From the NCBI RefSeq assembly GCF_029087225.1, contig NZ_JARFJD010000020.1, positions 1 to 64,000 on the forward strand: a DNA stretch of 64,000 nucleotides, given 5' to 3'. Below, in pieces: positions 18,064 to 26,984 of this stretch (position 1 is the first letter of the stretch; each line of letters opens with the position of its first letter). The position numbers and the translations under genes were made by a program. The notes beneath the pieces are model-generated. The model saw nothing but the letters and a program-made list of their open reading frames with translations, was not told the DNA's origin and searched no databases. Source of the DNA: Limnobacter olei (lineage in GTDB: Bacteria > Pseudomonadota > Gammaproteobacteria > Burkholderiales > Burkholderiaceae_B).

Positions 18064-18360
18064 TTAGCTTCCCAACAGTACTTTTTGATCATTAATCATG
18101 CGATCAGCCACGATACTGGCATCAATTTTCAAGCCACCCTCACTCAGCTGACGGCGAATCATTTCCACCTTGTCCGCATCAAATGGGGTGGTACTGTCTA
18201 CCAACATGGTGCCCCGTGGCCTTGAGATCGACACCACCACGCTGGCACCATCCCGGTCTGCAGCGGTTTTCACCTCCGGCGGGCGCGAGGCGGCCAATGC
18301 GTCCGCCTTCTTGGGATCGGGCATGGTGAAGGCTATCGGGGGTTTATCGCCAGAAATCAT
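18064..18360 (-). CDS. flgM: FlgM-like anti-sigma-28 factor
   Basis: A short protein whose C-terminal half reads PFDADKVEMIRRQLSEGG, then LKIDASIVADRMIND. The spacing of VE, L, G, LKID, IAD and IN matches the sigma-28-binding helices of FlgM. FlgM holds the flagellar sigma factor FliA inactive until the hook is complete and it is exported. I chose the ATG at 18360 (98 residues, close to the usual 97); a TTG at 18399 would add 13 residues and neither start has a clear ribosome site. No flagellar genes are adjacent, so it is an orphan copy. The half before about residue 50 is low-complexity, as is common in FlgM. Confidence 0.65.
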   Translation of the reverse strand: MISGDKPPIAFTMPDPKKADALAASRPPEVKTAADRDGASVVVSISRPRGTMLVDSTTPFDADKVEMIRRQLSEGGLKIDASIVADRMINDQKVLLGS

Positions 18361-18627
18361 GGTGATGCTGAAGGTTGGTTTGTTGAGACGGAAAGACAAA
18401 AAGATACTTACAACGATTCCCGATATAAATCAGGCACACAGGAAAATGATTGCAAGACTTCGGCTGACAGCATGTCGGAAAATAAAGAAGCCCGCGCCGA
18501 GTAAATCCCGACAAAGCCGGAATTGCCACCCAAATTACCCATATCCTCTATCGACGCGCGATCAAATCAACCCACTAACATGGTGAAATCAAATCGCTAA
18601 CCCCCCAGCCCACCCGGAGCGCTGCTC

Positions 18628-19032
18628 ATGATTCGTCTTCTTTATTGCAGCCAAGCCAAGTCCGATTTCAGTGAAGAAGTGCTGAAAGAAATCTTGCTGA
18701 CCTCCAGAAAAAACAATAGCGCAGCTGGGATCACAGGCGTGCTGGTTCACGGAGGTGGCATGTTCATGCAAGTGCTTGAAGGGCCGGAGCAAAATGTGCT
18801 GCGCACCTACATGAAAATTCTCGACGACAAGCGGCACACTGACAGTCGACTCATTCAAATCTCTCCGATGAAAGAGCGCATGTTCGACAACTGGACCATG
18901 GGTGTTATCGAAGCGGAACCTCTGACCTTTGAACACGTGGCCAAGTTGCGAGCGCATCGCCTGGAAACATTGAATGCAGATGCATTTACGCAGGTGATAC
19001 GTGAATTCAACGCCCTGCTGATCAAGGTTTGA
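18628..19032 (+). CDS. BLUF-domain blue-light photoreceptor
   Basis: A 134-residue stand-alone BLUF protein that binds FAD and senses blue light. The photoactive residues are in place: Tyr6 (LLYCS), Asn30 (RKNNSAAGITGVL) and Gln48 (MFMQVLEGP), with the C-terminal NWTMGV Trp/Met strand. Residues after about 95 form a short helical extension. No effector domain is fused, so output must go through a partner, as with PixD-type proteins. The gene stands alone and ends at a strong terminator. The ribosome site is weak (GGAGCG). Confidence 0.93.
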   Translation: MIRLLYCSQAKSDFSEEVLKEILLTSRKNNSAAGITGVLVHGGGMFMQVLEGPEQNVLRTYMKILDDKRHTDSRLIQISPMKERMFDNWTMGVIEAEPLTFEHVAKLRAHRLETLNADAFTQVIREFNALLIKV

Positions 19033-19036
19033 AAAC

Positions 19037-19075
19037 AAAAGGACTTAGGGGCTGTTCACCTCTAAGTCCTTGTTT
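19037..19075. terminator. Bidirectional intrinsic terminator between the BLUF gene and tRNA-Ile
   Basis: A 13-base inverted repeat (AAGGACTTAGGGG and CCTCTAAGTCCTT, one G-U pair) with a seven-base loop is followed by TTGTTTTT on the + strand and by TTTTGTTTTC on the - strand. It ends BLUF transcription rightward and rpoD/tRNA transcription leftward. Confidence 0.85.
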
Positions 19076-19079
19076 TTAC

Positions 19080-19155
19080 TGGTAGGGCCGGAGGGGTTCG
19101 AACCCTCGACCAAAGGATTATGAGTCCTCTGCTCTAACCGCTGAGCTACAGCCCC
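19080..19155 (-). tRNA. ileX: tRNA-Ile(CAU), the lysidine-modified Ile2 type
   Basis: A complete 76-nucleotide cloverleaf with encoded CCA. The acceptor is GGGGCUG/CGGCCCU with two wobble pairs, the discriminator is A, the D arm is GCUC..GAGC, the T arm is GAGGG-UUCGAAC-CCCUC and the anticodon loop is CUCAUAA. CAU could be Met or Ile2. The anticodon stem with GGACUCAUAAUCC and the UUGGUCG variable region match the minor isoleucine tRNA that reads AUA after TilS modification. It lies 20 bases downstream of rpoD on the same strand, so it is probably cotranscribed or processed from that transcript. Confidence 0.9.
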
Positions 19156-19174
19156 ACTTTACCTTTCAAAAGCT

Positions 19175-21820
19175 TTATTCGCCTTCCAGGAAGCTTTTCA
19201 GCTTGTCTGATCGGCTGGGGTGACGCAGCTTGCGAAGTGCCTTGGCTTCAATTTGACGAATCCGCTCGCGGGTTACGTCAAACTGCTTGCCTACTTCTTC
19301 CAGCGTGTGGTCGGTGCTCATCTCAATACCGAAACGCATACGCAGCACTTTCGCCTCGCGTGGGGTCAGCGAATCGAGCACATCTTTGGTCACGAAGCGC
19401 AGGCTGCTGTATTGCGCGGCGTCTTGCGGGGCCAAGGTGTGGTTGTCTTCGATGAAATCGCCCAAGTGTGAATCGTCGTCGTCACCAATCGGTGTTTCCA
19501 TCGAAATGGGTTCTTTCGCGATTTTCAGAATCTTGCGAATCTTTTCCTCGGGCATTTCCATGCGCTCGGCCAAGGTGGCAGGATCGGGCTCAATACCGGT
19601 TTCTTGCAGAATTTGACGGCTGATACGGTTCATCTTGTTGATGGTTTCGATCATGTGCACCGGGATACGAATGGTGCGTGCCTGGTCAGCAATGGAGCGG
19701 GTAATGGCCTGACGAATCCACCAAGTGGCATACGTAGAAAACTTGTAGCCACGGCGGTATTCAAACTTGTCCACCGCCTTCATCAAGCCCACGTTGCCTT
19801 CCTGGATCAAATCCAGGAATTGCAAGCCACGGTTGGTGTACTTCTTGGCAATCGAAATCACCAAACGCAAGTTGGCCTCGATCATTTCACGCTTGGCCAA
19901 ACGGGCACGGTTTTCACCGGACACCATTTGTTTGTTGATCGCGCGCAAGTCATTCAAAGGCAGAGAAACCGCGTCTTGAATGGCAACCAGCTTTTGCTGC
20001 AATTCGTTGATCGCAGGAATATTACGCGCCCAGGTTTCAGCCCAAGCCGCGTTCGATGCGCTGAATGTATCTACCCATGCAGCTTCCACTTCATGACCAC
20101 GGAATTTATCGAGGAACTGCTCGCGGGGCACGCCCACGCGGTTCACGGCGATGTCGTAAATTTCACGTTCAATTTTGCGAACACTGTCCACTTGCTCACG
20201 CAAAATGCTGCACAGGCGCTCAACCTGCTTGGCCGTGAAGCGAATTTTCATGAATTGTTCGGCAATCGCTTCCTTGGCTTTTTTGTAGGCCGCAGAATTG
20301 TAGCCACCATCTGCACGTGCTTTTTTCAGCTTGGCAAACTGCTTTTCAATTTCAGCAAAAACCACCAGCGAATTCTTCTTGAGTTCTTCCAGCTGACGGG
20401 CCGACATGCCGGAGGTGGTGCCACCGTCATTGCCTTCTTCTTCGTCATCGCTGTCTTCGTCGTCGCTAACCTCTTCAGGCGCTGCGGCTTCAACCATGTC
20501 ATCTGTAATTGAGTCGTCAACAATGCCGTCAACCACTTCATCTACCGTCGACAAACCTTCAGCAATGCGCTGGCCCAGGCCCACCACGTCTTCGACAATG
20601 GCTGGGCACGCAGAAATGGCCTGCACCATGTCTTTCAGGCCAGCTTCAATTCGCTTGGCAATTTCAATCTCGCCCTCGCGGGTCAGCAACTCAACCGTAC
20701 CCATTTCACGCATGTACATGCGAACAGGGTCGGTGGTGCGGCCAAATTCAGAATCGACGTTGCTCAACGCGGCTTCAGCTTCTTCTTCTGCGTCTTCGGC
20801 AGAAGTGCCCACGGGTGCGTTGTCGTTCATCAACAAGGCTTCAGCGTCAGGGGCCTGTTCGTAAACAGTGATACCCATGTCGTGGAAGGTGCTGACCATG
20901 GCTTCGATCACTTCGCCGTCGGTTACATCGTCAGGCAAGTGGTCGTTAATTTCAGCAAAGGTCAAGTAGCCGCGCTCTTTACCCATTTTGATCAGGGTTT
21001 TAAGCTGGTTTCGGCGTAATTCGAGTTCTTCAACCGTGGCGTTGGCCGAGCTAAGGTAAGCCGAGTTGATCAGCGCTTTGTCTTTGGCCTTGGAGCCGCG
21101 ACCACGCTTGGGCATGATCACCAGGTCGGCTTTTTTGGCGTCTGAATCATCGTCTTCGGGCACGTCGTCGGAATCGAGCGATGCATCTGCACCGGAATCG
21201 ATGTCCTCGTCATCCTCTTCTTCAGCCTTGGGCTTGCCAGCCTTGGGCGGGCGTCCGCGCCCCTTGGGGGCTTCAGCGGCTTGTGCAGGCGCCGCCTGTT
21301 CCACCAGCTTGGGTTTGCGACCACGCTTCTTGGGCTGTGCTTCCTCTACCGCTACAGACTCGGCAACCTTGGCCGGTTTGGCGGCCGCTTTGGCCACTGG
21401 CTTGGCTGCCTTGGCCACGGGCTCAGCGGCTGACTCAACTACTTTGGGCTTGCGGCCACGTTTGGGCTTTTCTTCGGCCACAACAGGTGCGGGTGCGGGC
21501 GCAGCGGCTTTCTTGCTCACAGGCTTTTCAGCAACAGGTGCTGTTTTCTTGGATTCTGTCTTCTTAACCACGGTGTTTACTTTCGCTTCTTTTACAGTTG
21601 CCTTTTGAGGAGAAACCTTCTTCCCTGCCATTGACGACGCTCCCTTGCGTTTGGATGCCTTAGTGGAGGATTCCTTCTCCGGCTTTTGGCCACCAGGAAT
21701 CTGTGTGTGTGTATCGGTTTGCTGAGAACTCACATTTTGTGACTTCGCAGACTTGGTTTTGTGGCCGGATTTGGCTTTCTGTTCCTGTGTTTTTGAAAAA
21801 ATGTTGAGTATTTTGAACAT
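19175..21820 (-). CDS. rpoD: Primary sigma factor RpoD (sigma-70) with long basic N-terminal extension
   Basis: The housekeeping sigma factor. Region 1.1 lies around [24 protein letters not shown]. Region 1.2 includes [22 protein letters not shown] non-conserved acidic insert follows. Region 2 includes [22 protein letters not shown]. Region 4 ends [21 protein letters not shown]. Before region 1.1 there is an extension of about 200 residues, rich in Lys, Ala and Pro, with repeated AT-hook-like cores (KRGRKPK twice, GRGRPPK once) and an acidic patch [11 protein letters not shown]. The start is ambiguous: ATG 21820 has AGGGA, while ATG 21631 ([10 protein letters not shown]) has GGGAG at better spacing and would give 818 residues. 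Last protein gene of the rpsU operon. Confidence 0.95.
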   Translation of the reverse strand: MFKILNIFSKTQEQKAKSGHKTKSAKSQNVSSQQTDTHTQIPGGQKPEKESSTKASKRKGASSMAGKKVSPQKATVKEAKVNTVVKKTESKKTAPVAEKPVSKKAAAPAPAPVVAEEKPKRGRKPKVVESAAEPVAKAAKPVAKAAAKPAKVAESVAVEEAQPKKRGRKPKLVEQAAPAQAAEAPKGRGRPPKAGKPKAEEEDDEDIDSGADASLDSDDVPEDDDSDAKKADLVIMPKRGRGSKAKDKALINSAYLSSANATVEELELRRNQLKTLIKMGKERGYLTFAEINDHLPDDVTDGEVIEAMVSTFHDMGITVYEQAPDAEALLMNDNAPVGTSAEDAEEEAEAALSNVDSEFGRTTDPVRMYMREMGTVELLTREGEIEIAKRIEAGLKDMVQAISACPAIVEDVVGLGQRIAEGLSTVDEVVDGIVDDSITDDMVEAAAPEEVSDDEDSDDEEEGNDGGTTSGMSARQLEELKKNSLVVFAEIEKQFAKLKKARADGGYNSAAYKKAKEAIAEQFMKIRFTAKQVERLCSILREQVDSVRKIEREIYDIAVNRVGVPREQFLDKFRGHEVEAAWVDTFSASNAAWAETWARNIPAINELQQKLVAIQDAVSLPLNDLRAINKQMVSGENRARLAKREMIEANLRLVISIAKKYTNRGLQFLDLIQEGNVGLMKAVDKFEYRRGYKFSTYATWWIRQAITRSIADQARTIRIPVHMIETINKMNRISRQILQETGIEPDPATLAERMEMPEEKIRKILKIAKEPISMETPIGDDDDSHLGDFIEDNHTLAPQDAAQYSSLRFVTKDVLDSLTPREAKVLRMRFGIEMSTDHTLEEVGKQFDVTRERIRQIEAKALRKLRHPSRSDKLKSFLEGE

Positions 21821-21905
21821 TCATTCCCTGAACAACTCAATAACAGCCACTTAGTGCGCAAATACGCACTACAAAAAGATGCAAAAGCTGCACCGTAACC
21901 CTTAA

Positions 21906-23798
21906 TTATAACTGATTAACTCGCTTTTGTTTTAATTCTTGGAAGCGTTGCATGCATTCGTGATACCAACGGAGTTGCTCCCCCTGAGTGGGTATCTCGG
22001 CGGTTAGTCGCTCCAGCTCGGCCTTAAACCACAGCTCGCTACATTGATACACGCCAGAACGCAACTCGGTTTCAAAATCGAGGGAATCATCCAAACTGCG
22101 CGCTTCTTTCAGAACCGAGTTAACCCAATTTTGATGCACTTCGTCATTAAAGGCATGTTGAAGCCGCGCTTCAAGCAAGTTGGGGTCGTTTCTGACTTTT
22201 TCAAGCAAATGAACAAAACTGTGCACCTCGGCTGCGGGGTCTTGCTCTCGCTCGTACAGCTCAAGCAATGAATTACACAACTCCACAAGCTGGGGTGCGC
22301 GAATAACTCGCGCAGCAAGGCTTAATAACGGCGATTTTGCTGTGGGTCTGGGGCCCCAATTGTTTTGCAATGGCTCGTCGTCGAACTTTCCAAACCGTTT
22401 ACCGAACTTCTTGCCGGAAAATTTGCCCTGCTGCCCGCTCAGTTGCCCATTTTGCTGCCCACCCTGAAACTGCCCCTTGTTTTTCGGTGAAAAGTAATCA
22501 CCTCCGCCCTCTCGGCTTTTCAAACCCAAGTGGCGGCTAAGCTCCATGGGTGTGGCACCCAGCAAGTTGGCGAGCGCGCGCAACAACGACGACCTGTAAA
22601 CAGTGGGCTGCATTTGCACAATCAAAGGCTTCAAGAATGAAATGGCAGCCGCGCTGCCTTCAATTTGCTGCAAGGGGTAGTTGCGCTCCAGGTAGCGCGC
22701 CAAAAATTCAGACAAGGAGGCGGCCTGAGCCACCATGGCCTCGAAACCATCTGGCCCTTCAGTTCGAATAAAAGAGTCAGGATCATGCTCGGCTGGCAGA
22801 AAAATGAAATCTGCCCGCTTGTTCTCGCTGACGTGTGGCAAACAAGCCTGCAAGGCTCGCCAGGCCGCCTTTTGACCAGCCCCATCGCCATCAAAGGCAA
22901 AAACCAGCCGGTCGGTTTGTTTGAATAATTTCAATACATGATCAGGCGTTACCGCTGTACCCAGCGTGGCCACTGCATTCTCAAAACCCCATTGCGCCAA
23001 AGCCACCACATCCATATAACCTTCGGTGACCAAGGCATAACCCATTTTGTGAATTGCCTGGCGCGCCTCAAACAAGCCGTACACCTCATGACCTTTAGAG
23101 AAGACCGGCGTTTCAGGGCTATTCAAGTATTTGGGTTTTTCATCGCCCAGCACTCGGCCACCAAAACCAATCACCTGCCCCTTGGCATTGCGAATCGGGA
23201 ACATGATGCGGCCACGAAAGGCGTCGTATCGGCGGTTGCTGTCGCTAATCTTGGTGAGCCCGGCCAGGTCAAGCTGGGTATTGCTGGCGTAATTCTCAAC
23301 GACAGCCTCCAGGTTTTGATATGCATCGGGCGCATAGCCCATGCCATAACGGGCAGCCACCTGCCCCGTCAATCCGCGATTCTTCAGGTAATCAATCGCA
23401 ACCGGGCTTTTCTTCAGTTGCGCCTTGTAATAGTTGGCGGCACGTGTCAACAACTCAACCAGCTCTTCCCGCTCAGAACGCACTTCGGCAGGCACATCCA
23501 TGCCTTTTTCATACGGTACATCAATGCCCAAATTGCCGGCTAAGTTCTCAACAGCCTCTGGAAACGTAAGCCCAAGGTGTTCCATGACAAACCCCACCGC
23601 ATTGCCGTGCGCACCGCAGCCAAAGCAGTGATAAAACTGTTTGGACGGACTGACTGTGAACGACGGGGATTTTTCGTTGTGAAACGGGCACAAGCCCTGC
23701 AAGTTTGCCCCGGCCGCCTTTAATTGCACATAACGCCCCACCACATCGGCAATGTCGAGGCGGTAGAGTAAGTCATCAATAAAGCTTTGAGGAATCAT
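21906..23798 (-). CDS. dnaG: DNA primase DnaG
   Basis: A 630-residue primase that makes RNA primers at the replication fork. The N-terminal zinc-binding domain is CPFHNEKSPSF ... FYHCFGCGAHG. The RNA-polymerase/TOPRIM core contains NPFRGRIMFPIRN-type DAFRGRIMFPIRN, GYMDVVALAQWG and FAFDGDGAGQKAAWRA with the metal-binding acidic residues. The DnaB-interacting C-terminal domain follows a Gly/Gln/Lys-rich linker (about residues 440-480, GQFQGGQQNGQLSGQQGK). Length is typical. It is third in the rpsU-yqeY-dnaG-rpoD operon, 107 bases after yqeY and 85 bases before the rpoD frame. Confidence 0.97.
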   Translation of the reverse strand: MIPQSFIDDLLYRLDIADVVGRYVQLKAAGANLQGLCPFHNEKSPSFTVSPSKQFYHCFGCGAHGNAVGFVMEHLGLTFPEAVENLAGNLGIDVPYEKGMDVPAEVRSEREELVELLTRAANYYKAQLKKSPVAIDYLKNRGLTGQVAARYGMGYAPDAYQNLEAVVENYASNTQLDLAGLTKISDSNRRYDAFRGRIMFPIRNAKGQVIGFGGRVLGDEKPKYLNSPETPVFSKGHEVYGLFEARQAIHKMGYALVTEGYMDVVALAQWGFENAVATLGTAVTPDHVLKLFKQTDRLVFAFDGDGAGQKAAWRALQACLPHVSENKRADFIFLPAEHDPDSFIRTEGPDGFEAMVAQAASLSEFLARYLERNYPLQQIEGSAAAISFLKPLIVQMQPTVYRSSLLRALANLLGATPMELSRHLGLKSREGGGDYFSPKNKGQFQGGQQNGQLSGQQGKFSGKKFGKRFGKFDDEPLQNNWGPRPTAKSPLLSLAARVIRAPQLVELCNSLLELYEREQDPAAEVHSFVHLLEKVRNDPNLLEARLQHAFNDEVHQNWVNSVLKEARSLDDSLDFETELRSGVYQCSELWFKAELERLTAEIPTQGEQLRWYHECMQRFQELKQKRVNQL

Positions 23799-23905
23799 GC
23801 AGTTTGGGTTAATTCACATGCAGAAAAATCAGAGCCGAAGGCCCGACTTCTAGAATAACAAACCCAAAGGGGAGGAAACGCGTAGTTGGTTTGGGATGGG
23901 CCTGC

Positions 23906-24352
23906 TTATTTGGTCAAAGCAGCCTTAACCAGCCCAGATACTTTGCTCATGTCGGCTTTTCCAGCCAACTTGGTTTTCACTGCGCCCATGACTTTACCCA
24001 TGTCTTGCGGGCCAGTTGCGCCCACTGCCTGAACAATAGCCTGGATTTCGGCGACAACTTCTGCTTCGGACAATTGTGCGGGTAGGTAAGACGCCAAAAC
24101 GGCAGCTTCGGCTTTTTCAACCTCGGCTGACTCTGGCCGACCACCCTGCTCAAACTGGATGGCGGCTTCGTTTCGTTGCTTGATTTGCTTTTCGATGATG
24201 GCGAGAACCGCCCCATCGTCGAGTTCGACGCGTTCGTCGACCTCTTTTTGTTTGATTGCCGCTGAGAGCATTCGAAGCGTTGTGAGCTTCGCTTGCTCAC
24301 GGGCCTTCATGGCCTGCTTGATGTCTTCAAGAATTTGCGCTTTCAGTGACAT
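23906..24352 (-). CDS. yqeY: GatB/YqeY domain-containing protein
   Basis: A 148-residue all-helical protein starting MSLKAQILEDIKQAMKAREQAKLTTLRMLSAAIKQKEVDER, with the YLPAQLSEAEV and GPQDMGKVMGAVKTKLAGKADMSKVSGLVKAAL segments of the YqeY family. This is related to the tRNA-binding tail domain of amidotransferase subunit GatB; its cellular role is not settled. Its place between rpsU and dnaG is typical of betaproteobacteria and many Gram-positives. Confidence 0.93.
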   Translation of the reverse strand: MSLKAQILEDIKQAMKAREQAKLTTLRMLSAAIKQKEVDERVELDDGAVLAIIEKQIKQRNEAAIQFEQGGRPESAEVEKAEAAVLASYLPAQLSEAEVVAEIQAIVQAVGATGPQDMGKVMGAVKTKLAGKADMSKVSGLVKAALTK

Positions 24353-24362
24353 ACCAAACGAA

Positions 24363-24575
24363 TCAATACATTTTCTTGGGCAACATTTGGCTGCGCAGGC
24401 GCTTGTAGTGGCGCTTTACGGCAGCAGCTTTCAGGCGCTTACGCTCAGCGGTTGGCTTTTCATAGAACTCGCGTGAACGCAGTTCAGTCAACAGACCTGT
24501 TTTTTCGATAGTGCGCTTGAAGCGACGCAGGGCAACTTCAAATGGCTCGTTTTCTTTAACGCGAACGTTTGGCAT
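24363..24575 (-). CDS. rpsU: 30S ribosomal protein S21
   Basis: A 70-residue basic protein with the standard opening [21 protein letters not shown] and the tail [14 protein letters not shown]21 helps anti-Shine-Dalgarno pairing in the small subunit. The ATG at 24575 is preceded by TTGGAGCC; the longer in-frame start at 24659 is not used in the family. It is the first gene of the macromolecular-synthesis operon, with yqeY starting 10 bases after its stop. Confidence 0.97.
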   Translation of the reverse strand: MPNVRVKENEPFEVALRRFKRTIEKTGLLTELRSREFYEKPTAERKRLKAAAVKRHYKRLRSQMLPKKMY

Positions 24576-24752
24576 ATGGCTCCAATCGGGTGTTCGTAAG
24601 TTGTTTTTCAGCTCTTTTCTGATCTTTAACCCATTGATTTCACATGTTTTTTTATGCAAAACCCAATGCGCTAGAGCAAAGAGTTACCGCCAAGAATCTG
24701 GCAAAGACCAAGATAGTACCATGCAAAAGCCGGCTTTCTCAAGGGTTTTCAA

Positions 24753-25982
24753 CTATTTTTGGTCCAATATTGCATGGGCCGCAGTGTAGCCACTGGCCCA
24801 AGCCCACTGGAAGTTGTAGCCACCCAACCAGCCGGTTACATCCACCACCTCGCCAATAAAGTACAGGCCTGGAATTTTGCGCGATTCGAGTGTTTTGGGC
24901 TGCAAATCAGAAGTGTTGACCCCACCCCGCATTACCTCGGCTTTTTTATAGCCTTCTGTGCCACTGGGCACCAACTGCCAGGCTGCAATTCGCTGCGCCA
25001 AAGGCCCAAGTTGTTTTTTCCCCAACTCCGCCACTTTGCGGCCGGCAAGCGACTGCAATTCGGGTTTGTTCAGCCAGGCTTGCACCAAACGCTTGGGCCA
25101 GTGCGGCACTTGCGCAGCAAACCAGTTCTCAGCGTTGGCTTTTGCACCCAGCGTGGCCTGTAGCAAATCGGTTTGTAGCGCCGTTGCGTCGGTTTCCCTG
25201 CCAGAGAGGTTAAGCGTAATTGGCTTGCCGGGGTTCCAGTAAGTCGAGGCCTGCAATACCGCCGGGCCGCTTAAGCCCCGGTGGGTAAACAACAAGTCTT
25301 CATCAAACCAGGGGGCATTGGAATCGCTTCCGCGGCTATACACTGGCAGCGCCACACCAGCCAACCCTACAAAGGGCTCCCACATGCCAGAATCAAAAGT
25401 GAGCGGAACCAGTGCAGGTCGCTGATCGACCAGTGTGTGGCCAAACTGCTTGGCCAGCTTCAAACCAAAATCGGTGGCGCCAATTTTGGGCACTGGCAAG
25501 CCCCCACTGGCCACAACCACATTGCGGGCCTGTAAGACACCCGCTGTAGTGCTTAACCTGAACTGGCTACCATCATGTTCCACTGCATTCACGCTGTGAG
25601 GGCGAAACCACTTCACTTTGCCTGCATTGCATTCGGCTGCAAGCATATCGATGATGTCGTCGCTTTTGCGGTCGCAAAACAACTGGCCTTTGTGTTTTTC
25701 ATGAAACGGTATGTTGTATTGCTTCACCAACGCAATGAAATTGGCTGGTGTGTACCGCGCCAGGGCGGCGCGCGCAAACCTTGGGTTTTCAGATATGAAA
25801 TTGTCCTCAGACACCTTCACATTGGTGAAATTGCAACGGCCACCGCCACTGATCCGAATTTTTTCAGCCAGTTTTTCACTGTGGTCCAGCAATGCGACCC
25901 GCAAACCGCCCTGCCCGGCCTGCGCAGCGCACATTAGGCCCGCAGCGCCGGCACCGATCACAATGACATCAAACTGCTGCAT
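24753..25982 (-). CDS. HI0933/YhiN (BaiN-like) NAD(P)/FAD-dependent oxidoreductase
   Basis: A 409-residue flavoprotein. The N-terminal FAD site is DVIVIGAGAAGLMCAAQAGQ, followed by the family hallmark RISGGGRCNFTN and by MRGGVNTSDLQPKTLESRKIPGLYFIGEVVDVTGWLGGYNFQWAWASG near the C terminus. HI0933-like proteins are conserved flavin enzymes; a gut-bacterial relative (BaiN) acts in bile-acid dehydroxylation, but the physiological role here is unknown. It overlaps ybiB by 14 bases at the end of the nitrate-assimilation gene run. Confidence 0.93.
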   Translation of the reverse strand: MQQFDVIVIGAGAAGLMCAAQAGQGGLRVALLDHSEKLAEKIRISGGGRCNFTNVKVSEDNFISENPRFARAALARYTPANFIALVKQYNIPFHEKHKGQLFCDRKSDDIIDMLAAECNAGKVKWFRPHSVNAVEHDGSQFRLSTTAGVLQARNVVVASGGLPVPKIGATDFGLKLAKQFGHTLVDQRPALVPLTFDSGMWEPFVGLAGVALPVYSRGSDSNAPWFDEDLLFTHRGLSGPAVLQASTYWNPGKPITLNLSGRETDATALQTDLLQATLGAKANAENWFAAQVPHWPKRLVQAWLNKPELQSLAGRKVAELGKKQLGPLAQRIAAWQLVPSGTEGYKKAEVMRGGVNTSDLQPKTLESRKIPGLYFIGEVVDVTGWLGGYNFQWAWASGYTAAHAILDQK

Positions 25983-26967
25983 GGCTTATTGCTTGGTTTG
26001 GTGCTTGGTGAACAGCCTCAATCGCATCCAGCTGACGCGCAAATCCATGCGGCATTTCCTGCGGATTGTTCAACCACATTTCAATTAAACGTGCAGTTGA
26101 TTCTGCGTCAATATCGGGGTGTGGATCGGGCTGCTCGGTAAACAGGTTTTCAGGCTCTGAAATGCACCAGGTTCCGCCAGCCTTCACTCCATCCATTCGG
26201 GGGCTGCGGTAAGGGGCTGCCACTGGTTCGCCTTCATGTCCGCGCAACACCAGCGCAGTGTGGCCTGTTGCGCACAACACCTCGCGTTGCAAATTCCAGA
26301 ACTCTGGATGGGTGTAACTGGTCACCAGAAGCGCATTATTGAATGCGCTTGGCACCATCAATTTGACCAAAGTGTGTGTGCAACTGCGCACACCCAGTAC
26401 CTTGCGGGTTTGCAACAAGGCTTCAATACGCGGGTAAATTTGTGCCATGGGCATGTACACGGGTGCGGTGTAGGGCATGTGGACGGCATTCCAGTTTAAA
26501 TGGGCAAACACTTGCGCACTGGTTACGCGCCCGGTGAAATCGCTTTGCAAACCATGTACGAGTACAGGGAAGCCGCGCTGCGCCAAAAGGCCTGCCAGCA
26601 AGGGAGTGAAGTTGGGTTTGCGCCGCGCCCCGTTGTAACTTGGGATCACAATGACCGGTTTGCCCTCGGCCCGGGATTGTGCGTTAAGCGCCTGCAGGGT
26701 GTGAAAATGAGGCGAATGACTTTCGTCAGGCCAGTGCTCAGCAATGGCTTGCAAAAAACCAATCAACTCGTCGTGGCTTTCGCCTTTGACCCGCAATGCA
26801 ATGAGAACTGCGCCCAGTTCAAAATCCGACACCTCACCGCGCAAAATGGCTGAAAACAGGGTTTTCGCTTGCTCGCGGGGCAAGCCACGAGCGCCATCCT
26901 TCCCGCGACCAATTTCTTTGATGAAGGGGGCACAACAAAACTTGTCGGCTTGAGCGGAGTTGGACAT
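25969..26967 (-). CDS. ybiB: YbiB family protein (TrpD2-like, DNA-binding)
   Basis: A 332-residue protein related to anthranilate phosphoribosyltransferase in fold (LPREQAKTLFSAILRGEVSDFELGAVLIALRVKGES at the N-terminal helical part). It lacks the catalytic PRPP motif of TrpD, as YbiB/TrpD2 proteins do. E. coli YbiB binds nucleic acid and is linked to the SOS response. The start is 17 bases after nasA, and the 3' end overlaps the baiN-like gene, so it is probably cotranscribed with nirBD-nasA. That association with nitrate assimilation is positional only. Confidence 0.85.
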   Translation of the reverse strand: MSNSAQADKFCCAPFIKEIGRGKDGARGLPREQAKTLFSAILRGEVSDFELGAVLIALRVKGESHDELIGFLQAIAEHWPDESHSPHFHTLQALNAQSRAEGKPVIVIPSYNGARRKPNFTPLLAGLLAQRGFPVLVHGLQSDFTGRVTSAQVFAHLNWNAVHMPYTAPVYMPMAQIYPRIEALLQTRKVLGVRSCTHTLVKLMVPSAFNNALLVTSYTHPEFWNLQREVLCATGHTALVLRGHEGEPVAAPYRSPRMDGVKAGGTWCISEPENLFTEQPDPHPDIDAESTARLIEMWLNNPQEMPHGFARQLDAIEAVHQAPNQAISHAAV

Positions 26968-26984
26968 AGGGTCTTGAAAAATAC

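Noticed and set aside
19080-19155. tRNA-Ile considered as an integration site
   Set aside because: No integrase or truncated tRNA copy nearby; both flanks are conserved housekeeping genes.
19604-20512. 302-codon + strand frame inside rpoD
   Set aside because: Antisense to the conserved core of sigma-70; no ribosome site or recognisable domain.
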